A stretch of DNA of 64,000 bases from Halothermothrix orenii H 168 (lineage in GTDB: Bacteria; Bacillota; Halanaerobiia; Halanaerobiales; Halothermotrichaceae), in contig NC_011899.1 of NCBI RefSeq assembly GCF_000020485.1, positions 1,334,501 through 1,398,500 of the forward strand. The letters run 5' to 3'. Below are positions 9,161 through 19,278 of this stretch, piece by piece; positions within the stretch are counted from its first letter, which is position 1; each line of letters starts with the position of its first letter. The notes beneath the pieces were generated by a model that ran no database searches, was not told the origin of the DNA, and saw nothing but the letters and a program-made list of their open reading frames with translations. The translations under genes and the position numbers were made by a program.

Positions 9161-10489
9161 TTATAATAATTTTTCCATTAAAAGTGTAGCCAGAGTAAAA
9201 TAAATAAATAATCCGGACATATCAATTAAAGTCGTAATAAATGGCCCGGCTGCTACAGCAGGATCAGCCCCGATAGCTTCCATAATAAAAGGTATAGTTG
9301 TTCCCGCAATAATAGCTGTCACCAGTGTAATAAACATGGAAATACCCACAATTAGGCCCAGAACAGGATTATCCTGCCATAACAGGGCAACTACAGATAG
9401 CGAAGACCCCAGTATAAGGGCCATTACAATTCCTACCTTTAGCTCCTCCCAGAGATGGCTCCAGAACCGGGAAAAATGCAGCTCTCCGGTGGCGAGTCCT
9501 CTAACCACAACTGTCAGTGACTGTGTTCCTACATTACCACCCATATCCATCAATACCGGAATAAAAAAAGCCAGGGCTACAACCTGTTGTAAGGGCGTTT
9601 CAAAGTTTCTAATAACCGTTCCTGACATTAAATCCCCTACCAGTAAAATTAAGAGCCATGGAATACGTTTTTTGACACCTGACAGGAGACCATTTCGTTC
9701 AACATTTATATCAGCCGTAGCTGCCATTTTGTATATGTCCTCAGTGGCCTCTTCTTCAATAACATCAATAACATCATCCACAGTTATAATTCCCATTAAT
9801 TGATTTTTATTATTAACAACAGGAAGGGCCAGCAAATCATATTTAGCAAAGATATGGGCTACTTCTTCCCGGTCGAGGTTAACACTTACTTTTATAACAT
9901 TATTATTCATTATTTCCTCTAATAAAATATCAGGTTGGGCTGCCAAAAGCTGCCTGACCGATAAAACCCCTACCAGTTCCTTGGTACGGGAAATAACATA
10001 TATATAATAAATCATTTCAGCATCAGGGCTAATCTCTCTAAGTTTTTCTAAAACCTGCTGGGCCGTCTGGTCACTATAAAAGGCTAAATATTCGGTGGTC
10101 ATAAGACCCCCGGCACTCTCATCATCATAACCGAGTAGTCTTTTCAACTCTGATGCTTTATTAGTTCTTAACAGGTTTAAGGTTTCTTTAACTTTACCTA
10201 CTGGCATTGACCCTAGAAAATCGGCCGCGTCATCAGGATGCATATCACTTAAAATATCTGATAGTTCCGATTCAGAGAAAAACCTCGATAAAAAATACAT
10301 TAAGTCATGGTCAAGGTAACTTATAACCTCTGACCAGATTTCCCGGGGTAGTTTTTCCCTAAAAATATACTTGACTTCTTCTTCATCCAGTTTTGATAAA
10401 AAATCAGCAATATCAGCCGGATACGATTCCTCTAAAAAAAGTTCCAGCGATTCAAAACCATCAGGTAATTGCTCTTTTAATTTCTCCAT
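9161..10489 (-). CDS. mgtE: Magnesium transporter MgtE
   Basis: Mg2+-gated Mg2+ channel of the inner membrane. Order: N-terminal superhelical MgtE_N domain (PADIADFLSKL, MHPDDAADFLG), two CBS domains (DESAGGLMTTEYLAF and VVNNKNQLMGIITVDDVIDVIEEEA), a connecting helix, then five C-terminal membrane helices with the pore segment PVLMDMGGNVGTQS. I start it at MEKLKEQL, just after the era stop with AAGGGGTGA before it; the longer frame would run into era. Coupled to era. No M-box riboswitch is visible upstream. Confidence 0.94.
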   Translation of the reverse strand: MEKLKEQLPDGFESLELFLEESYPADIADFLSKLDEEEVKYIFREKLPREIWSEVISYLDHDLMYFLSRFFSESELSDILSDMHPDDAADFLGSMPVGKVKETLNLLRTNKASELKRLLGYDDESAGGLMTTEYLAFYSDQTAQQVLEKLREISPDAEMIYYIYVISRTKELVGVLSVRQLLAAQPDILLEEIMNNNVIKVSVNLDREEVAHIFAKYDLLALPVVNNKNQLMGIITVDDVIDVIEEEATEDIYKMAATADINVERNGLLSGVKKRIPWLLILLVGDLMSGTVIRNFETPLQQVVALAFFIPVLMDMGGNVGTQSLTVVVRGLATGELHFSRFWSHLWEELKVGIVMALILGSSLSVVALLWQDNPVLGLIVGISMFITLVTAIIAGTTIPFIMEAIGADPAVAAGPFITTLIDMSGLFIYFTLATLLMEKLL

Positions 10490-10496
10490 TTCTATT

Positions 10497-11785
<1,289 letters not shown>

Positions 11786-13036
11786 TCACTCCTCATAATC
11801 TACATAGGTGGTCTCCGGTACTATTATTATCCAGGTTTGACCGGGGTTAAAGGATACTTGTTCACCATTGTTATTATAAAAATCGGTCCTGGACCCATTA
11901 AGATTTTTCCACAACCCCTCGATAACAATACCGTTTTTGAAAATAAGGGCATCACCGGCTCCGGTTAAGTCCATTTCAAGCCTTCCCACATCATCAATAA
12001 CACTGGTAGGAACATACTGAATAATAATATTACGGGCAGTTAAGTGTTTATCATCTTCGTTCCGGTGGGGGGTATTAAAATCATTAATATATCTGTAGTA
12101 GAGATTTTCTCTGGAATTGTATTTATACAAAACCTTGTAGCCGCCCCAGAAATATATATATATTTTACCAGCCCTTATATCACCCGAGCTTACAAAACTT
12201 ACTTTATTAAACTTAAAACGTTCATCATATTCCTGACCGGTTAAATTCTTTAAATAATCTTTAATCTTAAATCCTCCGGTATATAAATTATGGGGAGCCT
12301 CTCTATCACTGGTTCGCCAGTAATAACTTCCTTTGAATATCTGATCAAGATGGTCAACATGACTCTTTTCCAGCAGAGCAAATCCCCGGGGACTGGCCCC
12401 GGCGTGTAATAATAAAGCATTATATTCAGAGGCAATTTTGATCATATATGGTCTAACACTTCGGATGGGACCAATCTGATCAGGTATATCCTGCCAGTAG
12501 AGGGCTAAAAACCTGGTAACACCACCCTCAACCAACATTTCATAAACAATCAGAGCCTCATCCAGGCCCGCCTGAGGCCTGGCAGCAGCTGAATTATCTA
12601 TACAGGTCATAATAGTTCTTTCAAGGGATGGTTTTAATATCGGTTCCCCGGTAAATGGTGAAAAATACTCTGGATATACCGCAATGTCATCGTTATTTTC
12701 CTCAATCAGATTTTTATTTGATTTGGTGTTTTTTTTATCAGGAAAGTTAACATTTGTATCTTCCCCTGTTTTATCAAGGCCTTTATTTAAACCAATTCCA
12801 TTCAAACTCAGATCCCCGACCTTACCGGGATCCATGGACTCATCAGAACTAGTACCGGTCTGGCTTTCTGAAAGGTTACCTCCATCTGGATTTGTAACCT
12901 GCTGTTTATTCTCTTTAGATATTTCCTGACTTTGTTCTACCGCGGCCTCTTTCTGACCTGAAGAACTACAACCCACAAGAGTAAAAATGAATATTATAGT
13001 CAGTAAAACCAACCCTATTTTTTTCATAAATTTCAC
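11786..13036 (-). CDS. DUF3048 lipoprotein (YerB-like)
   Basis: A signal peptide with lipobox TLVGC gives lipidation at C23, then a low-complexity Ser/Glu/Asn-rich linker to about residue 105, then the DUF3048 region (PLTGEPI-like opening FSPFTGEPILKP, RPQAGLDEALIVYEMLVEGGVTRFLALYW, IGPIRSVRPYMIKIASEYNALLLHAGASPRG) and the C-terminal DUF3048_C (WKNLNGSRTDFYNNNGEQVSF-type end). Function is unknown in the family. It is exported and membrane-anchored. It directly follows a DUF881 gene, whose product is also extracytoplasmic. Confidence 0.88.
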   Translation of the reverse strand: MKFMKKIGLVLLTIIFIFTLVGCSSSGQKEAAVEQSQEISKENKQQVTNPDGGNLSESQTGTSSDESMDPGKVGDLSLNGIGLNKGLDKTGEDTNVNFPDKKNTKSNKNLIEENNDDIAVYPEYFSPFTGEPILKPSLERTIMTCIDNSAAARPQAGLDEALIVYEMLVEGGVTRFLALYWQDIPDQIGPIRSVRPYMIKIASEYNALLLHAGASPRGFALLEKSHVDHLDQIFKGSYYWRTSDREAPHNLYTGGFKIKDYLKNLTGQEYDERFKFNKVSFVSSGDIRAGKIYIYFWGGYKVLYKYNSRENLYYRYINDFNTPHRNEDDKHLTARNIIIQYVPTSVIDDVGRLEMDLTGAGDALIFKNGIVIEGLWKNLNGSRTDFYNNNGEQVSFNPGQTWIIIVPETTYVDYEE

Positions 13037-13044
13037 CCCTTAAT

Positions 13045-14040
13045 TCAACTCTGCCCCTTAAGCGATATTTCCTTTTGTTTAGTGACTTTAAGTTCAATAC
13101 CAAAAGCCTTAAGATGGTTTCTTACTATATTTAAACTGCTTGCCAGTACCTCCGGATCCCCGACTGCTTTAATAACTATGGGATTAACCGGTATAGGTTT
13201 ATTATTAACAAGAATAGTGGGGCCTACACACCTGATGGCAGAATGAACAGTTAACCTCTGTCCTCCTACTTCAACTCCTTTAGCACCTGCAATAATTAAT
13301 TCATCAACGATATTCCTGATGTCAGTAGAATGTACAATTCCAGTTTTCTCCAGATTGCCGTTTTTGTCATACACTTTTATTATTATACCTGGCCCACTTA
13401 AGGGACCATAACCTGTTACTTTTTTTATCTCAGTTAATTGCCTTTCCAGCGAAGCTATCTTTGTCTGTAGATACTCGACCTGGTTAAATATATCTTCAGA
13501 AGTAATTACCCGGGCCCTTTTATTTTCAATAACTATTTCCACTGTCTGATTTAAGGAAATTTCTTTTATTTTTTTGCGGATTTTATCCTCCAAAATACCC
13601 CGCGGATCATAAAATTTAACCTTTCCGTTTACCATTGATATGGTAACACTACCCTCTTTTGGTAATTCCTGTCTGTTAATCAGGTCGAGAATGGTATTAA
13701 GCCTTTTATTCTGGACTTCTCTGAAAATAATATCCTGGGTCTGTCTCCCATAGTCAAGCATAAGGCTGGCTACTTCTTCAGGGTCACTGGATTTTTCTAT
13801 TTCATACTTAAATCTGGCCAGAATATCCTTAACAGATTTAGATCTGGCAACACCATAGCTCTTTGCCAGGTCTTCACTATAATTAATTACTGCCTGGGCT
13901 CCCTGTTTAGCTTTATCCAGTGGGGTTACCTCTCCTGGCAGATAAATCCAGCCTAAAACCCTGGTTGTTAAAACAATATTTAAAATTAATAATGTAATCA
14001 GCAGAATATGGTATACTTTCTTACCATATTTTTTAAACAT
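13045..14040 (-). CDS. DUF881 family membrane-anchored protein (YlxW/YlxX-like)
   Basis: One N-terminal membrane helix (HILLITLLILNIVLTT), a helical region to about residue 200 with a short coiled coil (VEYLQTKIASLERQLTEIKKV), then the DUF881 domain with GPGIIIKVYD, IVHSTDIRNIVDELIIAGAKGVEV and HSAIRCVGPTILVN. In other Firmicutes the family occurs near sigE/ftsZ genes; here it sits with DUF502 and DUF3048. The start at MFKKYG is preferred to an upstream codon overlapping the DUF502 gene. It is longer at its N terminus than typical YlxW. Confidence 0.82.
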   Translation of the reverse strand: MFKKYGKKVYHILLITLLILNIVLTTRVLGWIYLPGEVTPLDKAKQGAQAVINYSEDLAKSYGVARSKSVKDILARFKYEIEKSSDPEEVASLMLDYGRQTQDIIFREVQNKRLNTILDLINRQELPKEGSVTISMVNGKVKFYDPRGILEDKIRKKIKEISLNQTVEIVIENKRARVITSEDIFNQVEYLQTKIASLERQLTEIKKVTGYGPLSGPGIIIKVYDKNGNLEKTGIVHSTDIRNIVDELIIAGAKGVEVGGQRLTVHSAIRCVGPTILVNNKPIPVNPIVIKAVGDPEVLASSLNIVRNHLKAFGIELKVTKQKEISLKGQS

Positions 14041-14050
14041 GATAATGACA

Positions 14051-14665
14051 CTACCTTTCTTCCCGGTCAACTCCGGGTAAAGTCTCCGGGTTGAGTATGC
14101 CTCCAGAAATAATTAATTTTAAGGCATCTTCAACAGATAAATCTAAAATAATGGCATCCTCTTTTGGTATCATTATAAACATACCTGAGGTAGGGTTTGG
14201 AGTAGTAGGTAGAAAAATATTTAATAATTTCTCACCGGTTAAATAATCAAAATAAGGGGATGATTCAGAGGTTATAAAGCCAATCTGATAAAGTCCTTTC
14301 CGGGGATACTCAAAAAGAACAGCCTTTTTAAAAGTATCTTTTTTAGAAGTAAAAAGACCCTCAAGGACTTTTTTAATACTTATGTATATATTCCTGAAAA
14401 GGGGTATTTTAAGGAGAACCCTCTCCCCAAAAGATATAATTCTCTTTCCGATAATATTTGTAGCAAACAACCCCACTAAAAAAATAAATATGATTGTAAA
14501 AATAATTCCGACCCCGGGTATATTCCTGCCCAGAACAACCTTGACCATTGGGGCAGTCCATTTTTCTACACTGTTAAATAAAAACCACAAAACATATACT
14601 GAAGCAATGAGTGGAAGTAATACCAGAACACCTGTTAAAAATAAATTTCTTAATCTCCTGAACAA
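14051..14665 (-). CDS. DUF502 family integral membrane protein
   Basis: Two strong membrane helices at roughly residues 8-30 and 52-72 (GVLVLLPLIASVYVLWFLF and GVGIIFTIIFIFLVGLFA), the family signature IPLFRNIYISIKKVLEGL, then a soluble beta-rich part with FLPTTPNPTSGMFIMIPKEDAIILDLSVEDALKLIISGG, diagnostic for DUF502. No known activity. It is four bases after the CNNM-type gene and followed closely by DUF881, so it belongs to one transcript. Confidence 0.88.
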   Translation of the reverse strand: MFRRLRNLFLTGVLVLLPLIASVYVLWFLFNSVEKWTAPMVKVVLGRNIPGVGIIFTIIFIFLVGLFATNIIGKRIISFGERVLLKIPLFRNIYISIKKVLEGLFTSKKDTFKKAVLFEYPRKGLYQIGFITSESSPYFDYLTGEKLLNIFLPTTPNPTSGMFIMIPKEDAIILDLSVEDALKLIISGGILNPETLPGVDREER

Positions 14666-14669
14666 CCCC

Positions 14670-15932
14670 TTACCCCCCTTCCTTTATTCTATTAAGTTTG
14701 GTAGAACTTTTTAACCTGACTTTTTTAATCTGATGTTTGCTGCTTTCTTCTACCAGGATATGAAGTCCATCCAGCTCAAGCTCTTCACCCGTTTTGGGGA
14801 CATACCCCAGATAATGTAAAATAAACCCACTAATAGTTTCATAATCTTCTTCCCCTGGTAGTGGTTCTGGAAGGATCTCGTTAAGGTCATCTATATCTAC
14901 CCGGGCATCAATTAATAATTCTTTATCATTGATAAATTCTATCTGGCTGGGCTCAGTATCATATTCATCCTGAATATCCCCGACAATCTCTTCCAGGATA
15001 TCTTCAATGGTGACCAGACCCGATGTTCCCCCATACTCATCAAGAACAATGGCCATATGGACTTTCTTTTTCTTCATTTCTGTTAAGAGTTCATTAATTT
15101 TCTTACTTTCAGGAACATAATAAGGAGACCTTATAAAATCAGCCAGTCTGGCATCATTCTCAGGTTTGGTTAAATACCCGAGTAAATCTTTAACATAAAC
15201 TACACCGATTATTTCATCAATAGTATTTTTATAAACCGGAATACGGGAATGACCCCTGTCTACAGCTATTTTTATAACTTCAGAGAGTTCAGTATCACTT
15301 TTAATACAGACCATATCTATTCTGGGAACCATTATTTCCTTAACCGTTGTATCATCAAATTCAAAAATACTATTTATCATTCTACGTTCATCGGTTTTGA
15401 TGACCCCTTCTTCTTCACTGACATTTACAAACCGTTTAATCTCTTCTTCACTCAATAATTTTGATGATAGAAGATCTTCATTATCAACAAATATTTTTAT
15501 TAAATACTCAAAAAAAACAACCACTGGATAAAGAACCCTTTCCAGCCAGTATAAATAAATTGAACTAAATTTTGAGTACCGGACTGCCTTTTTACTCCCC
15601 ATAGCTTTAGGAGTTATCTCACCAAAGATAAGAACCAGCAGGGTAACAACACCTGTAGCGATCCCGACACCTTTGTTACCAAACAGGGAAATGGCTATAG
15701 ATGTAGCAATGGCCGAGGCCCATATATTAACCAGGTTATTACCTATTAAAATAGTGGTCAATAATCTGGTTTTATTATTTAAAAGACTGTCGACCAGCCT
15801 TGCCCTTTTATCGCCCTGATTGGCCAGTTCTTTAATACGAATCCTATTAACTGACATCAAAGCAGTTTCTGCACCGGAAAAAAATCCAGATAAAATAAAT
15901 AATATGATTAACCCAATACCGTTATATATCAT
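14670..15932 (-). CDS. CNNM/CorC-type hemolysin-like transporter-associated protein
   Basis: DUF21 membrane domain at the N terminus (GFFSGAETALMSVNRIRIKELANQGDKRA, IFGEITPKA), two CBS domains (VKEIMVPRIDMVCI... and VHMAIVLDEYGGTSGLVTIEDILEEIVGDI) and a C-terminal CorC_HlyC domain. Homologues are linked to Mg2+/Co2+ efflux. About 420 residues. I start at MIYNGIG, which has GAGGGATG eight bases before it; two upstream ATGs lack a binding site. A second magnesium-related gene, mgtE, lies 5 kb downstream. Confidence 0.9.
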   Translation of the reverse strand: MIYNGIGLIILFILSGFFSGAETALMSVNRIRIKELANQGDKRARLVDSLLNNKTRLLTTILIGNNLVNIWASAIATSIAISLFGNKGVGIATGVVTLLVLIFGEITPKAMGSKKAVRYSKFSSIYLYWLERVLYPVVVFFEYLIKIFVDNEDLLSSKLLSEEEIKRFVNVSEEEGVIKTDERRMINSIFEFDDTTVKEIMVPRIDMVCIKSDTELSEVIKIAVDRGHSRIPVYKNTIDEIIGVVYVKDLLGYLTKPENDARLADFIRSPYYVPESKKINELLTEMKKKKVHMAIVLDEYGGTSGLVTIEDILEEIVGDIQDEYDTEPSQIEFINDKELLIDARVDIDDLNEILPEPLPGEEDYETISGFILHYLGYVPKTGEELELDGLHILVEESSKHQIKKVRLKSSTKLNRIKEGG

Positions 15933-16023
15933 AATTTCATCCCTCATTATTGCTGTTTTCCATCTCATTTATAATTATAGACCAAAGCAGGGTTATTGTA
16001 AAACAAAAGTACGGTTTGTTTAT

Positions 16024-16719
16024 TTATAAAAACTGGAAAATTATAACAGTAACTATAATCCCGATCAGGGCACCTGTGATAACCTCCATAAGACTATGGG
16101 TATGGCTTTGAATCCGGCTTTGACCAACAATAAAGGCCAGTAAATAAACCAGGGAAGCCACCAGTATATCACTGGTTAAAAAGACAACTATAGTTGCCAG
16201 GGCAAATGAAAGGGCAGCATGCCCGCTGGGCATTCCCCCCTGAAGAGGGGTGCCTCTACCCCCAAGACTTTTTAAGAGTAAAATTATAATTACTATTATC
16301 CCCAGATCAATAAAGGTAAGATGGGCGGGATCCTGCTTAATCTGGTTTATTAGAGATAAAGAAAAACCCTTAATATCATCAAGAAAAATCAAATATCCTA
16401 TTATAATAGCATTGAGGGCAGCCATAAATACCGCCCCGGCAGCCATATTTTTTGCTATTTTGGCCCGGAAACGGTATTCTTCACAGATCATATCAATAAC
16501 TACCTCTATGGCCGTATTAACAAGTTCCATGGCAATAACAAAGGTTATTGCCAGAAAGAGTATTATAAGCTGCACCTTGGTAACTTCCAGAAACAAGCTT
16601 GCCAGAAGTACCAGAAAGGCAACAACAAAATGTATCTTCATGTTTCGCTGGGTCTTTAATGAATGGATAATTCCCTCAAGGGCATAATTAAAACTATCAA
16701 TTAAGCGGTGTTCCTGCAA
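16024..16719 (-). CDS. Undecaprenol/diacylglycerol kinase fused to a PAP2 phosphatase
   Basis: Residues 1-110 are a DgkA/UdpK-type membrane kinase (ALEGIIHSLKTQRNMKIHF, the catalytic ELVNTAIEVVIDMI, and AKNMAAGAVFMAALNA). Residues 115-231 are a PAP2 phosphatase (KSLGGRGTPLQGGMPSGHAALSFA, then SRIQSHTHSLMEVITGALIG). The kinase domain is expected to phosphorylate undecaprenol or diacylglycerol and the PAP2 domain to dephosphorylate a lipid or lipid pyrophosphate. The classical first PAP2 motif KxxxxxxRP is poor here. The gene holds the conserved dgkA place between ybeY and cdd. Confidence 0.9.
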   Translation of the reverse strand: MQEHRLIDSFNYALEGIIHSLKTQRNMKIHFVVAFLVLLASLFLEVTKVQLIILFLAITFVIAMELVNTAIEVVIDMICEEYRFRAKIAKNMAAGAVFMAALNAIIIGYLIFLDDIKGFSLSLINQIKQDPAHLTFIDLGIIVIIILLLKSLGGRGTPLQGGMPSGHAALSFALATIVVFLTSDILVASLVYLLAFIVGQSRIQSHTHSLMEVITGALIGIIVTVIIFQFL

Positions 16720-16731
16720 AATAATACCCCC

Positions 16732-17160
16732 TCAATCCCGGTAGAGCTCAAGTTCTTTAAGAACCCTCTCCTCTTTCTGCCTCATTACACATTTTTCTTC
16801 ATCTGTTTTATGATTATAACCCAACAAATGAAGCATACCGTGAACGGTAAGAAAGCCCAGTTCCCTTTCCAGAGAGTGGCCATATTCATCGGCCTGCTGG
16901 CGGGCCCTATCTATAGATATAATTATATCTCCCAGGATATCTTCATCCATTGGAAAGGAAAGAACATCAGTCGGTCCCTCAACATTCCTGTATTTACTGT
17001 TCAATTCAGCAATAGTTTTATTATCTACTAAAGCCACACTTACCGTCCCCGACGCCTTTTCAACTTCAGCAGTTTTATTAATCACCGTTTCAATTAATTG
17101 TTTGATGTCATTATTGGATCCGGTAATACCCTGATTGTCATTTATCTCTACTTTTACCAT
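16732..17160 (-). CDS. ybeY: Endoribonuclease YbeY
   Basis: Metal-dependent RNase for 16S rRNA 3' maturation and ribosome quality control. The zinc-binding motif HGMLHLLGYNH is complete, with LNSKYRNVEGPTDVLSFPM upstream of it. The start is the ATG of MVKVEIND, with AAAGGGTGA placed eight bases before it, inside the end of pgpH. The genes overlap by 23 bases. 142 residues, normal length. Confidence 0.95.
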   Translation of the reverse strand: MVKVEINDNQGITGSNNDIKQLIETVINKTAEVEKASGTVSVALVDNKTIAELNSKYRNVEGPTDVLSFPMDEDILGDIIISIDRARQQADEYGHSLERELGFLTVHGMLHLLGYNHKTDEEKCVMRQKEERVLKELELYRD

Positions 17161-19276
17161 TGGAATCACCCTTTTTGATTTCCTTTAACAGGTTTTCGGG
17201 ATATTCAACCCGGTGATGATATACACCGGTTAAAACCTTGACAAAACTTCTGGCAATAACATCAAGGTCCTTCAGGGTTAAATCACATTCATCGAGCTGA
17301 CCTTCAATTAATTTCTCCTTAATCATTTCCCTTACCAGACCTTCTATCCGGTTATGGTTACTCTTCTTAAAGTTTTTAGACCTGACTGCTGCTTCCACAA
17401 TATCTGCCAGCATAATTATGGCTGCTTCTTTGGACTGAGGCTTTGGCCCATCATATCTGAAATCACTTTCCTTGATATTATCATGTTTATCATCACTTAA
17501 AGCCTCCTGATAAAAATAAGATATCAAATTGGTTCCGTGGTGTTGTTCTATTATGTCAATAATGGGTTTGGGCAATTTATATTTTCTGGCCAGCTCCACA
17601 CCATCTTTAACATGTGATTTTATAATTAGGGCACTTAAATTTGGCTTCAGCTTATCATGGGGGTTTTCACCACCAAATTGATTATCTGCAAAAAAGTATG
17701 GGCGTTTAATTTTTCCGATGTCGTGATAATAAGCTCCAACCCTTGCCAGTAAAGAATCTGCCCCAATATTATCGGCTGCAGTTTCGGCCAGGTTACCAAC
17801 CAGCAGGCTATGGTTGTAAGAACCCTGGGCATTTACCAGAAGTTTTTTCAAGAGGGGCTGGCTGGGATTAGCTAATTCCAGCAATCTTACTGATGATGTC
17901 AGGTCAAAACTATTTTCAAGAAAAGGCAGGAGCCCATTAGCAAAAATCGCAACCAGAAAACCGTTCAGAATACCGGCTCCAACTGGCCGGATTACCTCCA
18001 TCCAGGTATAAAATGATCGGTTAAAAGATAACCCTAACACAGTAATAGCCATGACAGCCCCAATATTCAGAGCTGCCCTATTCAGATCTCCCCTCTGGGT
18101 TATTTTGGAAGTGCTATATATTCCTACCAGACCACTGATAAAACCAATTACTGCCAGGCTAAAATTAAAATCAAAGAGGATTCCTACCAAAAAACTAATA
18201 AAGATAGTTAAAATAATGGCTATATCTGTACTGATTAAGATGGTTGTTAGAATAGAAGCAACTGCAACCGGCACAGTGTACAGTAAATAATCCTTTTGAA
18301 ATAAATCAATAATTTTACCCATTACAAGAATTATTATAACCATTAGTTCTAAAAAAACTACTTTTTTGTGGTCATTCCATATCTCTGGCTTATAATAATT
18401 TAGATATAATCCAACCAGGACCATTAAAATTATGATCGTTATAATAACACCAACAATACCGAGGTAATTTACCTGGGGTTTCTGAAGTCCCAGGGCCTCC
18501 AGGGCTTTAATATCATCTTTGGTAACTACATCTCCTTTTCTGACAATTATCTCACCCTTACGAACAGTTATTGTCTCAGGTTCGACCTGTTCCATTACCT
18601 CCTGTCGCCTCTTCTGGGTTTGTTCCACATCAAGCTTCATATTTGGTTCAACAAAGGTTTCAAGAATATTTACTAAAGCCAGGCGATATTTTTTGGAAAG
18701 GTCCAGCTCAAGGGCTTTTTCGGCCAGTTCATCTTTTGCTTCCGGTAAATCTTTGGGAAGAATACGCCTCTGTAACTGTTCTTCCATTAATCCAAGAGAG
18801 ATACCCTTTAATTCTTCCAGGTCTTCAACGGGTGCTTCATATAAAGTCTTTATTGTAGTATCTGTAATAGGACCATATTTATCTTTAATATCACTGATTA
18901 ACTTCTGGTATTTTGTTTCTTTAAGGATTTTTTTATCCATGAAGAGATCAAATAAGGATATTATCCTGTCTTTAACCCGCTTATTAACACTAACGTCTTC
19001 CTCGTATATTCTAATAGATTTAGCCTTCATCTTCTTAAGTTCTGAGGTCTTTTCCTCATCAATAAAAGTTATAGTCCGCGGGGCTTCAACATCACTATGG
19101 CTTACTTTTCCCGCCTCAAGATCAATCTTACTGGGAACAAGGTCAAGGGTTAAAATAAGAGATACTATAAGGAAAAATAAAATCGCACAAAAAACTTTGC
19201 GGTATCTTGAATTTTGTAAAAGCCTGTACATAAAACTCTTGCGATACCACTTTTTCAAAATTGTTAACTTAAACAT
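17138..19276 (-). CDS. pgpH: Cyclic-di-AMP phosphodiesterase PgpH-type (7TMR-HD) protein
   Basis: N-terminal membrane helix, extracytoplasmic 7TMR-HDED domain (residues about 55-280), a block of seven membrane helices, then a cytoplasmic HD domain (AQGSYNHSLLVGNLAE, YYHDIGKIKRPYFF, HVKDGVELARKY, IEQHHGTNLISYFY). Homologues such as Listeria PgpH hydrolyse c-di-AMP. About 712 residues. ATG is preferred over an upstream TTG because GGAG lies six bases before it. The order phoH-pgpH-ybeY-dgkA is conserved. Confidence 0.94.
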   Translation of the reverse strand: MFKLTILKKWYRKSFMYRLLQNSRYRKVFCAILFFLIVSLILTLDLVPSKIDLEAGKVSHSDVEAPRTITFIDEEKTSELKKMKAKSIRIYEEDVSVNKRVKDRIISLFDLFMDKKILKETKYQKLISDIKDKYGPITDTTIKTLYEAPVEDLEELKGISLGLMEEQLQRRILPKDLPEAKDELAEKALELDLSKKYRLALVNILETFVEPNMKLDVEQTQKRRQEVMEQVEPETITVRKGEIIVRKGDVVTKDDIKALEALGLQKPQVNYLGIVGVIITIIILMVLVGLYLNYYKPEIWNDHKKVVFLELMVIIILVMGKIIDLFQKDYLLYTVPVAVASILTTILISTDIAIILTIFISFLVGILFDFNFSLAVIGFISGLVGIYSTSKITQRGDLNRAALNIGAVMAITVLGLSFNRSFYTWMEVIRPVGAGILNGFLVAIFANGLLPFLENSFDLTSSVRLLELANPSQPLLKKLLVNAQGSYNHSLLVGNLAETAADNIGADSLLARVGAYYHDIGKIKRPYFFADNQFGGENPHDKLKPNLSALIIKSHVKDGVELARKYKLPKPIIDIIEQHHGTNLISYFYQEALSDDKHDNIKESDFRYDGPKPQSKEAAIIMLADIVEAAVRSKNFKKSNHNRIEGLVREMIKEKLIEGQLDECDLTLKDLDVIARSFVKVLTGVYHHRVEYPENLLKEIKKGDSNGKSRDK

Positions 19277-19278
19277 GG

